The notes below the pieces were generated by a model. The model saw only the letters and a program-made list of their open reading frames with translations, was not told the DNA's origin and ran no database searches. The translations under genes were made by a program, and so were the position numbers. Shown piece by piece: positions 36,494 through 48,410 of a stretch of 64,000 bases of DNA. The DNA is from Gymnogyps californianus. Taxonomy: Eukaryota; Chordata; Aves; Accipitriformes; Cathartidae. Each line of letters starts with the position of its first letter. The first letter of the stretch is position 1. Location of the stretch: positions 33,955,001 to 34,019,000 of the forward strand of contig NC_059478.1 in assembly GCF_018139145.2 (NCBI RefSeq), given 5' to 3'.

Positions 36494-36768
36494 TGCTGAG
36501 CATGACGTCCTATGGTCTGGAATGTCCCTTTGGGCAGTTGGGGTCGGCTGTCCCGGCTGTGTCCCCTCCCAGCTCCTTGTGCACCCCCAGCCTACTCGCT
36601 GGTGGGGTGGGATGAGAAGCAGAAAAGGCCTTGACTCTGTGTAAGCACTGCTCAGCAATAACTACAACATCCCTGTGTTATCAACACTGTTTTCAGCACA
36701 AATCCAAGACACAGCCCCATACTAGCTACTATGAAGAAAATTAACTCTATGCAGCCAAAACCAGCACA

Positions 36769-37705
36769 AGAGAACACACAAAGAGAGTAAACAAGAGCTA
36801 TTAGAAACATACTGTAGTGCCTAGCGTGTATTTGTATGATGCTGTAAATCATGTAAGGGCCCTGTATGTTGAGAACCCTGGAGGAAGCGAGCAAAGGAAA
36901 GGATTTAAGTCTGAAGTCATAGTTCCCACAGTGCGGCCGTTTACCCTGAATTGCTTCTACAGACTGTGACTTTCTGTTGTTGGGGCTGAGTCTCACCTTG
37001 TTCACTTGAGATGATGCAGGAGTTACTCTGTGCTTTTTGTTCAGCCCCTTTGGGTTTTCCTTGAGCAAGAGTTGTCAGAAGTTTTTAGTATTTGGCTCAG
37101 TATTATTCAATGAAGAGATGACAAGATGCTGGAAACCACAAGCATCCATCCAGTATTAGACAATGCAAAGAACGGTAAAATAGAGTATTTGGCTATTCCT
37201 TATGCATGTAAACCAGTTACTAACTATTCCTTTGCTCGTGAATGAATCACTTGCTTAATTTATTAAACAGGCTGTCTTGTTTTAGTAGGGGTGTAGGGAG
37301 CTCAGAAATCTTTGCACGCTGGGAGCAGTGAAGTCTCTTGAAACAAATGTGTGCAGGCGAAGTGTTTAGATACATTTTGCCTTAGAGTGACCTTTCAAAG
37401 AATTTCACACACGCTCTGGGCACTGGGTTTCTTTCCATGGGTTTACCCTTAAGTGCAAAGCCATATGTTTTAGGTAAGGTTAAGCAATCAACAGGTTGTA
37501 CAATTAACCCTTAAGTACCATATCTGGGACTAGACATTTTTATTACATTGCTTCAGTCTATGTATTACTCTACTACCAAGTGAGAATTTAAAAGGTTGAT
37601 ACAAGTGCCTCTTGAATAGTATGTTTTTTTAGCTCGTTGATTGATATTTATTCCAGATGTAGGTTGTGATTTATTTATTTATTTAATATATTTCATAACT
37701 GAGAA
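36769..37705. other. Unique noncoding block
   Basis: Flank of the minus-strand LTR. A minus-strand frame of 138 codons spans 36652-37068 and crosses the LTR border, which argues against it being a gene. The word TGTAGTGCCTAGCGTGTATT near 36812 faintly resembles a LINE/MIR tail. Nothing else recognisable. Confidence 0.5.
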
Positions 37706-37815
37706 TCAGTGCCTGATTCTGGAAGGTGGTCCTCCTGGGGGGGCTTGAATACATTTCAGCCTGTTGAAGTAAATGGCAAGTGAAAGTGCCTGTGATGTGT
37801 GATTAGGTCCTCGTT
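37706..37815. repeat. LINE-tail relic (L3/CR1-L3-like)
   Basis: CAGTGCCTGATTCTGGAAGG, then CAGCCTGTTGAAGTAAATGG and GTGTGATTAGGTCCTCG. These match, in order, 'cctgattctgcaaggtg', 'gcctattgaagtcaatgg' and 'ggatcaggtcct' words of the same ancient tail type as other relics here. A G run (8 bases) interrupts the middle. Confidence 0.48.
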
Positions 37816-40800
37816 TCAGGGGACAGATGCTATCCAGCTTTTATTTACCAGAGTTGTCTTAGTGGTTACTCGATATTCTGCCAGCTGCTAGCATTTGAGG
37901 AGCTATATAGTGTCCTTAAGAAAGTATGTCAATACTTCCCTGTTGCCCCTGTGATGAGGAAGTGTCAGAGTTTAGCAAACCAGTTGTAACAGCATTGAGA
38001 GCTGCCCCAAGCCTCCTGACTGCTCGTCTGGGCAGATCTAACAGGTTTTCGTGGTTGTACTTCATGGACCTCAGAAAAGACTGGTCTTATCCCCACATGG
38101 TGGCTGGCATTATCACCTAAATTAAGGTCACAGTATGCTTTGTTTTCTAGCAGTACTCAGATGGAGAATATTTGTAATCAAATGTGTGAAACTCTATGGC
38201 TTTTTGTGGGGAATACGAAACTCATCCCCTGTTCCCCTGTCTCTGAAGAAGTGCCCTCTCTGTACCTGCCAAGAGTATTCTGCTCTTATAACTGATGTAA
38301 AGCGGTGGCATAAGCTGATTAATGGCAGGGCTCACCATAGCTGACGTTTGGGGTTACATTTTTGAAAGACACTTCTGAAATTGAGCTGCTAATGTTATTT
38401 TACAGCCTTTTTTGTGCTTTGAAATTCCTCTAGCAATACAGAATGTTATTTTTCCTTTTTATCAAAGTTTAAGGGTATTTCAGCAATTAAACTTAGTGTA
38501 CTTCAGCCAAAAAACATACTACAGATAGCTTCTTTGACTTGATAAATAACAATTCTTCCTATATTAGCAACAGAGTAAATATTGCTTTATTTGGCATCTT
38601 GTGAAAAGAAAATTTCGGAAGAAGATGGGAAAAATATGCAAGATTGCTTGGGAGAATTTTTAACATGTAAGTGGATGGTGGATATAAATTGTTATAGTCC
38701 TACTAAATTTAGCAGAGCTATCACGGTGTACAGTTGATGAGGATCTGTCTTGTACTTCCAAATACATCCTGGAAGATATGTTCCACCAAGTGCCTGCTTT
38801 TGAATTAATTGTTAATCTTGGACTTGCAGATTTATTGTTCATGATCAGAAAAAGGAAACATGGAAATGGAAAACGCTGGCAGTAGTTACCCAGTATTGCC
38901 CACAGAGCCAACCTGTGCAAGGATAGCCTTCTCCTGGAGGTGCTTTTTTCTGCCAAGGTAGAATAAATGCTAAACACCTTAGTGAGATTCAGCGGTGCTG
39001 TCGCTTCTGCTCTACCTGAAAGGGCTGGGGAGTTTTACACCACCCTTTTTTTTTTACATTTACTTCGGTAACATAAAATTTAATAGAAAGCCAAGAAGAC
39101 ATCACCGTGTATAGGTCAGAAGCTCATCTGGATTTGTTGTGCTCCAGCTTCATTTACTGAATCATCAGGCAGAGTGCTGCAGAGATACCAGAGAGGGATT
39201 TGGATGTTGAATGTCATTAAGCACTTTCTGCACCTTGCCACCTGTATTGTTTTCTAAGTTTTCTGACACTTTTACTATTTTGAAAGAAATAATTTCAATT
39301 AGGGGAATGTTTGGGGCGGTGTGAAGGATAAAGATGATGTCCTGTTGAATTTGACTTGCACTGTGCTTTCTGAAGGCAGTATTAGCTATCTGGCAAAGTG
39401 ATGCTTTCATTTGTCTTCCATATAATGAAATCAAGAAGTGCTAAGGTAATAGGCCCGTCAGGTGCTATACTGAAAGAGATGCGTTGTCGGTTATTCTTTA
39501 AGCATAGTAAGACTATGTGATTATTTGGCTAGTTTAGCAGTTTTCATTTAAGTTTTTATATGTATCTTGAATTTTTTTCCTGCTGCAGTGAAAGGAGTAG
39601 GTAGGATGGTGCCTTTCTACTTAGCATGTGGCTTGCTTTTTGTATAGAAATTTTCTGGTAAATTCTTGTCAGCTTTTCCAGTTTAAATTCTGTTTTCAGG
39701 GATTCTTGAGTTACATGTGTGGCAAAAGTAGAAATTATTTTCTGGTTTTATGAGGGATTGTCTTTTTTCAAAAAGTTTTGTAAATCATATAAAAATGGGG
39801 TTTTTTTTAGTAAGTTTGAAGTTTTCCAGGCAGTTAGCTCACTATATGGACTAATGCCTTTTGGATAATTTGGACAGGGAAAACAATATGAGACTAAGAT
39901 ACTCTCTTCTTTTTTGGGGAGTCACGTGGCATTCCTGCTTTTCAGCAAACATTTAATCAGGATTCGTGACTCTTGGGAGTTGCATGCGTGCACAACAGCC
40001 AAATAGTCTCTGGATTTAAGACTCCCTAAGTACTCATTGGCATGATAGACTGTAACTACTCCAGTGCTGTGAAACCTGAAGGTCAAAAATTGCCTTTATA
40101 GAAGTCCCCAAATACAGGTTTACAATTCAGAGTTTTTAATGTCTACTGGCTAAATACTACCTGTTAGGAAAGTTCTCCTAATACAGCTAGGCCAGACAGA
40201 ATTTTTTTGTGTCGGCCCTGAGTTACTGCTTGAGAAGTTGCTGTAAGTGCTTTCCCTGAAGAGCAGCCTTGGGAAGGAGCTGACTTGGAGGAGTCATGGT
40301 TCATTGCCTGACCCTGTCTGGCTTAGATGTAAGAGGGAACAGCCCAGGAAAAGGCATTACTGCTGTCTTCTCTCTCTTCTCTTCCATATCTCAAGAGCCT
40401 GCTCAGCTGCCTCTCACCCTTTTTTTTTCTTTATCACAATTTTTCTGTGCAGAAGATGTAGTAAAGCTTCTTTGAACCACAGCCAAGATTTGCATGGGGT
40501 GGGAAATCCTTTTTGCCCAGATCCAAATAAGACAAGGGCATGGCTGATCTATGTCTAACAGCTGTTGGTAGAAAGACCGTTTCTTTTCTAGCATTCTTCT
40601 CCATGAGCAGGTTCAGAATTACATTTGCTTAATTATATTTTAAAATTTAAAGACGTATGACAGGTTGAACTTATTTGAGCTCAACAAAACCACCATAGCA
40701 CTGAAAAAGGAAATTGAATTTCTTCATAGCTCCCCTACCTTGTTCACAGAACTACAAAGTCAGTTCCAGTTCTAGCATCACCTCTTCAACTCCATTATTT

Positions 40801-41763
40801 TCAGGTTATGTCCTCAGCTGTAGTTGTGCATCTCACAGGTAGCAATAGATTTACTGTTGCAGGGCTGAAGGATGAATGAAGTCAAGGTCAGCGTTTGACC
40901 TGTAGACTCTTCAGTGTTGGGTAACAGGCATGAAGCAAAGGTAAAGAACATTCCTGGGGAATTAATGATACAGTTTTGGTTCTCAGTAGACATTCTCTGG
41001 CTTGTTTAGTTTCTTGGAGTCCTACAGCAATGCTCTAACACTGTGTTTAAATGTGGATTGAGTACAAAATTTCATCGTCTCAGCGTGTGCTTGCTATCGT
41101 AGTACTTAGCTATAAAACCTTTTATGATTTCATTTAAAAGGCTCCATTTTATACGTAGTTCTTAAAAGCCCCTAAATTGTCTTTAAAAAGCTATTTTTAA
41201 GTATTGCTTTTAATGACCATGTTATCCATGTTAAGCTCTATAGATGAAAACCTAACGTTATCGAGGAACTTCAGCAAGGCAAGGATTTCACTCTGTGTTT
41301 ACAAGTGTATTTTAAAAGTGTTGTTAAAGGCAAGTGGCCAAATGAGCTATCCCTGAATGATAACTGCTGCAACCACATTATAGGTGCTGCGATGGTGTTT
41401 TGGAACGTAACTGTTGAGTCTAGTCCAGAGCTGTTAGTAAATCAGAGTTCCTTCGAATGACTGATGATACATCTAAAGTAAGTTTAGGGTTGTCTTAATT
41501 CAGTGTCTTCATTAAACAGCTCCCATGGCCACGTGGCATTGACCAGACTATCTTTTTGAGAAGGTCTGGAAACTAAGCTACCTTTCATCTTCCCCAGTGC
41601 TCCTTCTGGGTAAATGATGAGGATGTTAATGGAGTAGCACTTAAGAAAGCTAAACTGCTGCAACTTGTGCTTTTAATGTATCGTGGATAAAAATGTGCCT
41701 TTTTCGGTCAGGACTGAACAGTTTCCCAGAATCAACCTTAAAAAAAAGTTTAGCTCTCTAGAA
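37816..41763. other. Unique noncoding block
   Basis: About 4 kb of mixed AT-rich sequence. Frames reach 105 codons (38660-38977, minus) without motifs. A short T run occurs at 39049. No repeat family was identified. Confidence 0.55.
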
Positions 41764-41860
41764 AACAACATATATATGTTGTTATACAAATATATATAGA
41801 CTGTTATATATAACATATAAATGTACATAGAACTTAATTGAATGCTTCACTGAGTATATG
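41764..41860. repeat. AT-rich palindromic tract
   Basis: Starts with a perfect 20-bp palindrome, AACAACATATATATGTTGTT, at 41764-41783, and continues with TATA-rich words (AAATATATATAG, TTATATATAACATATAAATG). This is an alternating AT tract likely to form cruciform or hairpin structures. No mobile-element body was seen around it. Confidence 0.8.
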
Positions 41861-43300
41861 AACATTTATATCTCTGCTTTAATGGAACTTCAGCAGAAGG
41901 AATCATGAGTTCTACTTCTGCTTAAAAATCCCACTAGCAGAGGTTTTTATGGGTGGATTTTATATTGCCTGATATATTTGGTGATGTAATATCAAATTGA
42001 AAGATATCACATGTAACATTTCAGGTAGAAATTCTAACTAATTGGCAGTGAGCCACTAGAGAATGTTTTATAGGATTGTCCACAAATTAAACAGTTTGCT
42101 CTTGTGATTTTTATTTTTATTTATTTATGTTTAATATTTTATTATTTTTAAGGTCAGGCCATAGTTAGCGATTTTCTGTGATTCTGTCACCAGCACACTT
42201 TGCGTAGGTAGACCTCTGCAGAGCTCTCAATAAACAAGCTGTCAGGACTGTTTGGATAAGAGCTAGGGAAGGGACAATAATAAACCAAATGTACAAGAGA
42301 GTTTGAAAAGCCAAGTTATCTCAGACTGTTTATTTTTAATGGGCTTCCACAAATAGAAGGTACTTTATTGTCTGTGATGCAAATAAATATTATGAAGTAT
42401 GCAGGTCTTTAGCAACTGCTGATCCTCGGAAGTTGAGTGATTTGCAAAATACAATGAAATATCGGATATTCTGGTGCAGGAGAAAATGATTTGTACACTT
42501 TCTCATTTAAAAGATAAATAAACACTGGAATTCCCTGTGGTGGCTTTAGAAAGCACAGGTAAATACGATGTTGTGCAGGTGTAAGGGGGTTGTGGCATCA
42601 CAAGTACACGGGACAGGGGCTGTTTGTAAAGTCTGCAGCTGCCCTTTTTGAAAATGAGGTAAAGTCCACTCAACTCAAAGGTTGTCAGGTCTGGTTTTTG
42701 TCATTTTCCTGCATAGACTAAATAGAAAGAAATCCAAAATTAATGCCATGTTAATCAAAAGAAACAGTAAAATGTTTGCTGCGTTATTAAAACCAGGCTT
42801 TCCTGTTGTGACAAATCACCTGTATTTTCTGATCCGAGGCCTGAAATCCTGCCGCTTTCACGAGCCCCAAACTGCAGATGTGGGGCTGGAAATCTCCACA
42901 ACGCCTTTTGCAGATTTAGGCTCGCCTTTCCAGAGCTGCTTTGCAGACCGTGTCAAGAAGATGTGTTTCAAAACTCCAGCCTCTGCTCTTGACAATGACC
43001 CTTCCGGAGTTTGCAGTTAAGGGTCGGTCCTGTAGCGGTCACCTGCTGTCTGCATTTCTTGTATCCCTGTTTTCTCCATAACATACAAAGGAGATTTTTT
43101 GCAGCTGAGTTAGGAATGAACTTAGCTGAACCAAGTCTAATACACAAAATATAACTCCTGGGTGACTTCTATTTGAATTTGACCATATTATTTTTCTATT
43201 CTTTGGTTGTGTGTTAACAAGGGACTTAAAACTGAGTTCATGGTAGTGCAGCTATACAAGTACTTGCCTGTTACTTTCATTTTTCTTTTAACAAGAGACT
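41861..43300. other. Unique noncoding block
   Basis: Includes an AT-rich low-complexity segment (42110-42160) and a 112-codon plus frame (42682-43020) lying in GC-balanced, high-complexity sequence. That frame is unrecognised; I judge it more likely noncoding and list it as a finding. Confidence 0.5.
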
Positions 43301-43338
43301 AAATAAAATAATAATAATAAATATAATATTATTATATT
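43301..43338. repeat. (ATA)n-like microsatellite
   Basis: Thirty-eight bases composed only of A and T, with ATAATAATAATAA followed by TATAATATTATTATA, an imperfect trinucleotide repeat turning into its complement. Confidence 0.85.
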
Positions 43339-44070
43339 TCTGAATAGCCAAATGTGAGATGTTTCTTTTTGTTCTAAGATGTCTGATTTCTTCTTGAGAA
43401 GGAGGAACATGGTACCAGTGAGCACAAGGGGAAATTACAGGGATCTCATTTGGTGGATATGGCCCAGGTGTTCATCACACAAAAACATCTAATGAATCTG
43501 AGTATTCCTCAAGTGCTAAAAGTTTATGTTCTCAATCAAACCCAGCATAGGGTATAAAAAAAAATCACCTTTCCACCACCTTCTGCTTCCAGAATGATTT
43601 TTGTTTTGCTGCACAGAGACAGTCCGTGGAGAAAAGTTGCCTTTTCCAGCTTTCAGAGTAGCTGTTCTCTTACTGCTAGATCTTTACCTGGCTTCTCTCC
43701 GGTCTGCTCTCCGTTCCCTCTGTCTTACTTCCCTCCATTCATGTTTGTGCCTCTACAGTTTCTCAGCCATAGCTAGAAAGGATGCTACAGTGGGATACAG
43801 CTACAATAACAAATCACTTGTGGAGTTTGAGGTTTGGATCTGAACTTGGATCACTCAGTTTTTTCTTTGAGCAAAGTACGCGGCTGAGAATTGGCATGTA
43901 GTAGATTTTTTGAGAAGTAAGGCATTTAGTGTGGAACAAACGGAAAATTTAAAAATAATTGTTAAAACATTGGAAAAAAGATTCACTTTGAGTCAAAGTA
44001 TTTTATTAGAGAAAATCAAACCATCTTACTTGGTTTTGACTGTTTTAAGTTTTCAATTGTATTCAGCAAC
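43339..44070. other. Unique noncoding block
   Basis: Unique sequence. Two overlapping plus frames at 43594-43843 are short and unrecognised. The words TTCACTTTGAGTCAAAG near 43982 contain a short inverted pair. No gene. Confidence 0.5.
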
Positions 44071-44098
44071 CATTTGAAATGAAAGATCATTTCAAATG
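44071..44098. repeat. Perfect 12-bp hairpin
   Basis: CATTTGAAATGA at 44071-44082 is followed by the loop AAGA and then TCATTTCAAATG at 44087-44098, the exact reverse complement. The arms include homeodomain-like ATTTGAAAT words. It is shorter than a microRNA precursor stem. Its role is unknown. Confidence 0.9.
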
Positions 44099-44235
44099 AA
44101 ATAATTACTCTTTCCCTGAAGCCATCTAAAGAGGATTCAGAATGGTATGAAGCTTTTGTTTTTACATAAACAATTCATTAAGATCAACATGAACCTGCAG
44201 AAAATTGTGTCATCAATCAACATGTGTTTTTGCTT
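44099..44235. other. Unique noncoding spacer
   Basis: AT-rich unique sequence between the hairpin and the A25 tract. Nothing recognisable. Confidence 0.55.
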
Positions 44236-44260
44236 AAAAAAAAAAAAAAAAAAAAAAAAA
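44236..44260. repeat. Poly-A tract, 25 bases
   Basis: Twenty-five uninterrupted A, the longest homopolymer in the window. It could be the poly-A tail of a processed RNA insertion, but the 5' flank shows no recognisable transcript or SINE and no obvious target duplication. A simple repeat is the default reading. Confidence 0.93.
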
Positions 44261-45843
44261 GCCTGTTCAAACCAAGAGATCTGGGTTGATTATTTTGCAC
44301 CAGCACAGATTTATGGGGGGCTGTAAATCAGCTTCCCCCTCCCAAGTTGTAAAGCAGTGATAATACTGCTCTTGTTCAAATTTTTTATTTAGATAGTAAA
44401 CCTCCTTGAGGGGAGGGTCTGTTGTGAGCAACTGGTTATATATGAGAGGCCATGCTGAAGTCTGCTTGGGCATATATCTGACATAGATAATGTAAGAAAC
44501 TAATGCAGTTAGTTCCCTTTGGAGATGGCAACTGTCTGACATAATCCAAAAGAGGGCTTTTGTAGATTTTTAGCTTTAATGAAAACAGTGCAAATGGTGA
44601 GAAATGTGGTCTCTTTTGATTCATTGCCTGTGCAGCCTTCTGCTGGGAATTAATTAATAACTTTTGTAGGTTATTTTTGTAGGTCTTAAGTAGCAGGATA
44701 TTATCTAGTCTGTCTCGGGGCTTCACCTCCTCGGAGTGGTAGCCAGGATGTCTGAGAGGGTTTTGAGGGCTTTTTCCCCCCTTGCAGCCCATCTGGTCCC
44801 TTGATGAGTTGTACTGGGAGTGTGTTAGTCTTTGAAGTTTGTTTGGAGTCCTGTCTAGACTCCCAAAAAATTCCCTCCTCCCCAGCTTTGCTTTTGTAGA
44901 TTTTTAAAACTTTTGTCTGTGAAAAAAATCTTTTCTCATGCCAGTACCAGCTAAACTTGTCTGAAAGCTGTGTGATCACATCAGAGAGGTACTGGACTTA
45001 TTTTGGGTGACAAAAGCTTTTGAAATTCATGTGGTGGCCCCTAAACTGCTTTTTCCCCTCCTAGTTTCATATACCCACCCTGATGACTTTCTTTGCAGGC
45101 AGAAATAAAATCACTATAGCTGTACGAAGGCAATCTGTTATATTTGGATTGCATATCCAAGTTAGTAATATGTCAAAGAAACACCAAATTTTAATCTGTA
45201 TAGTTTTGCTTGTTTTTGTTTTAGGTAACGCTCATGGTTAATCTAATGCACAGATGCTGTGGGAAGATAAGCTTTATTGCTTTAAAAATGTGCGTGGTAA
45301 CACACTAGATATGATTTCTCAATCATTGCTCATTTCTCTAACATTTGTTCATGTAGCCAAAGAGATTTTGGGTTTTTTTTCATAATAATGAACTGGACAA
45401 TTCAGAGACAAGTATAGTATTTTCTTTTATAGATGACTACTGTTGATTTTCCTTTTAATATTTTTTAGCTTTTATGTGCAGTCATTATTTCCTTGAGGTT
45501 AAAGTTTCTAGTGTTTATTCCAGATTTATGTTTAATCTTAGTTTCAAAGAATCCTAAAAGTTATGAATACATTTCTTTCAACCAAGTTTTCATTCCTAGG
45601 AAACACTGTGCTTATTGGAGCTGATCTACAAAATAACACTCATTGTTACAGTGCTTATCTTTTAAAAGAGACTTTGTTAACAAGCTGTGCAGGTTTTGCA
45701 CACTTAAAGAAACAGAGAAACCATGGGGAATTGTGGTATAGCTTTTTATCAGACTGATACAGATATTCCCAGAAGCTCTTTTTGACTCCCAGGATGTGCA
45801 GAAATCATGGTAAATTTTTGAAGTTAATTTTTTTTTATGTCTT
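44261..45843. other. Unique noncoding block
   Basis: Three overlapping minus-strand frames (91, 118 and 92 codons between 44267 and 44979) give an impression of coding density, but they are in different frames with no shared splice logic or motif. Nothing else recognisable. Confidence 0.5.
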
Positions 45844-45859
45844 AAAAAAAAAAAAAAAA
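45844..45859. repeat. Poly-A tract, 16 bases
   Basis: Sixteen uninterrupted A, preceded at a short distance by a T8 run. A simple repeat; no element body seen. Confidence 0.9.
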
Positions 45860-48410
45860 GCTGTGAACTTTTTCTGACCCTTCACACGGACCATACTTGA
45901 AGCTGGCACAAATTTCGTCTCATAAATCTCATAAGAGGGTAAAATGTCTTTACTTGTTTTTCCCCTCCCCTTCTTCTCCCCAGCCAAAACTTGTCACAGG
46001 TCCAAGGACAATGTTACTGGAGTCAAACACATGCACCAGGTTAGAGGATAGAGGATCCTGGAAGCCAAAAGCATGTGCAAGACCAATAGTAGATCAGTAT
46101 TAGTTTCAGTTTCATGTGCAAAGGTCTAAAAGGCAGCAGAATTGATTCTCATCTCTAGTGACAAAGCAGGATCAATGATTGTGTGGTCACCTCTATGCCT
46201 AAATTATTTGGAGAGTAAAAAGTACTTAGTGGGGCTCTCCTTTGGTGGAAACCTGATGGATGCTCCTATCCTGGCCAAAACTGAACGAGTGAGAAAGGAG
46301 TTCACACCCACAGTGTGAAATGGGGATCTTCTCGAGAGTGTGGCATACCTGACCTATCTCTCCTTCCTGAGAATGTAATACTGCCTGGTAATAAAACCTT
46401 ACTTCAGCTTTTTCAAAATTTCTCTTTCAGTTAGACTAGTTTTATTTTCCCCAGCTGACTTCTTATCTTTCCTCCAGCTTCTCATTCACGCAGGTTTCCC
46501 AGGTGGCAAGAGCTTACTCTCCATTGAATCTCTGAGGTCAGAATAAAAATAAGGTGACTATTTATTTTGGTAGATGAATCAGTAATTGGAGAGTTATGCA
46601 GATGTATGTAAACCTTGCCAATGAAAAGCATTTGAAGTTTGTTAACTTTAGAAAGGCATTTTTCGTCATGAACAATGGCATAGGTGGGGCCGATGTATCC
46701 CATGCCAAGTGTGAAATAAGTTTTGCCCGAGGGAAAATCTGATCGGTCTCCTAAACGTGGGGCTCCCATTGCAGCTGAGGCAGGCTGTTTACCTGCGTAG
46801 ATCGGATGAGAGACAGGGTGAACTCAGGCGAGTAATTTTTTGTAGCCGGATGTGTCAGAGCAATTGTCACCCTGAATAGTACGAAGTTCCCATTTCTTCC
46901 TCCCCTGTTTCCAGGTACCTTTTTCTCTGACGAAACCCAGTGGACACTCTCTTCATATCTTTACAGAGGAAAGTACGTGGAGTTGTACTATATAGCAAAA
47001 CCCCAGTCCTGAGAGTCCTCAGGAGGCAGGCCAGCTGGGCTGTGGCTTACCCCTGTTTAAGAAACTCCTTTTAGTGCTGAAAGACGTATGGAAAAAGGGA
47101 GCCTGGCAAAACCACAACAGAACAGTACAAGAGAAAAGAAAGTGTAGGATAAATCCCTACACTTAAGGTTAAATAATTCAAACTTTTTTTTTTTTTAAAT
47201 AGGACCATTTAAATGAATGTATTTCCCTCTTGAAATTTTTAAAAATTTGAATTTATGAGAAAGATTGATTTATTTTAGATTATTTTTGTAAATAAGTCAT
47301 ATAGGTTTGTAGTCTGGCTCCAAGTTTTATCTTTTTAAAAAATAAATGTAGTACTAGGACACGTTCTTAGTTAAAACAACTGACTTCTGTCTTGCTCTTG
47401 GGTAAAATAGAGAGTTTATTATATATGTTGTATTTCTACTTGTCTGTCGTTTGTAAGTTAGAGGCAGAGAGTTGTACTTTTTTGGTGCATATGTAGCATG
47501 TATTTTCCTTAGGACCATTTTCTGAATTGCTTTTCAAGAGGTGTCAGCGAGGTAGAATGAGGGGTCCAGCTTTAGCCTCGACTTCCACCGAAGTGGGCTT
47601 TGCCTCCTGTTTTACTGCCGATATTTAGTTTGCTGTCTCAGCTTGCAGCATGCTGACTATGAAAGGACAAGATCTTCCTGCGCAGGCTGCTGATTCAGGG
47701 AATAGTGGCTTGGTAACCTGCTCGCAGCATTCTGCTGATCTAGTGTTACAGTAATTAAACACAAAGGGTTCGGGATAGCAAACACATGGACTGAAATCTT
47801 CCCTGGGTGTCAAATGCAATCTGTCTTACATCAATCGCTCTGGGCTGTTTCAGTCATGTGATGTCATAACCCTGATGACATGATCTGGTGTGACAGCCAA
47901 CCTGATTGAGGCGCATGCTGGAGAAAGAAATTTGGAGGGGGAGGTAGATGGATCACTTTCCCCTCCCCCAGATGAACTGTGCACGGAAAAGTTTTGGCCA
48001 GCTATTTCTGTTGAAAGCTGTGTGGGATCTTAGCCCTGGAGCTCTCTGGAAGCTGATGTTCAGATACATTGCCAGAGCAACATTGCTCACTAAAATGTAT
48101 TTTTGGACATCTTTTCATCGAAAAAAGCAGTACTTCTGGAAGAGATATGTGGAATGGGGATAACACTTTTTCGCATGAACACACATCAAAAATCTGCTGT
48201 TGTGAGTAGTGCCTTTGCCTAGGAACTTGCCATTTTGTGCAGTGTCTGAGACTCAACAAACGGAAATCTTGAGTGCTGCTTTGTGAAAATGTTAGAGGAT
48301 TAAGAACAAGTGACAGCAGAAGTGTCACGTTGCTCATGGACCTGCCTTTCACACATACTTTGTTGCTGATACCTGTGTAAGCATAATAAAATGATGCTTA
48401 GAAGTTAGAA
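45860..48410. other. Unique noncoding block with regulatory-looking stretches
   Basis: 46520-46640 is complex AT-rich sequence (TAATTGGAGAG, TTATGCAGATG words). 47840-47900 carries two CRE/bZIP-like sites in inverted arrangement: ATGTCAT at 47861-47867 and ATGACAT at 47875-47881. A T run lies at 47185. Frames are below 100 codons and unrecognised. Confidence 0.5.

Larger units (their letters stand above)
36173..36768 (-). mobile_element. Solo LTR of an endogenous retrovirus
   Basis: The 596-bp element begins TGTCGTGGTTTAACCCCAGC and ends ...CCAAAACCAGCACA on the plus strand, the reverse complement of the ends of the LTR at 56395-56998. Read on its own strand it runs from TGTGCTGGTTTTGG through the shared GAGTTAATTTTCTTC and GGGACAGC..CCCAAC words, a TATAAA box, an ATTAAA signal and the shared GGTTAAACCACGACA end. 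The middle (after the TATA box) differs from the other copy, so it is a different subfamily. No internal retroviral sequence or second LTR adjoins it, so it is a solo LTR from intra-element recombination. Flanks AAGGG and AGAGA do not form a clean target duplication, suggesting age. Family probably ERVL-like; not verified. Confidence 0.88.

Noticed and set aside
36325..36658. Open frames inside the minus-strand LTR
   Set aside because: They lie wholly or almost wholly in LTR sequence, which does not encode retroviral proteins.
44267..44979. Run of three minus-strand frames suggesting a gene
   Set aside because: They lie in different frames with no splice sites or shared homology I can see.
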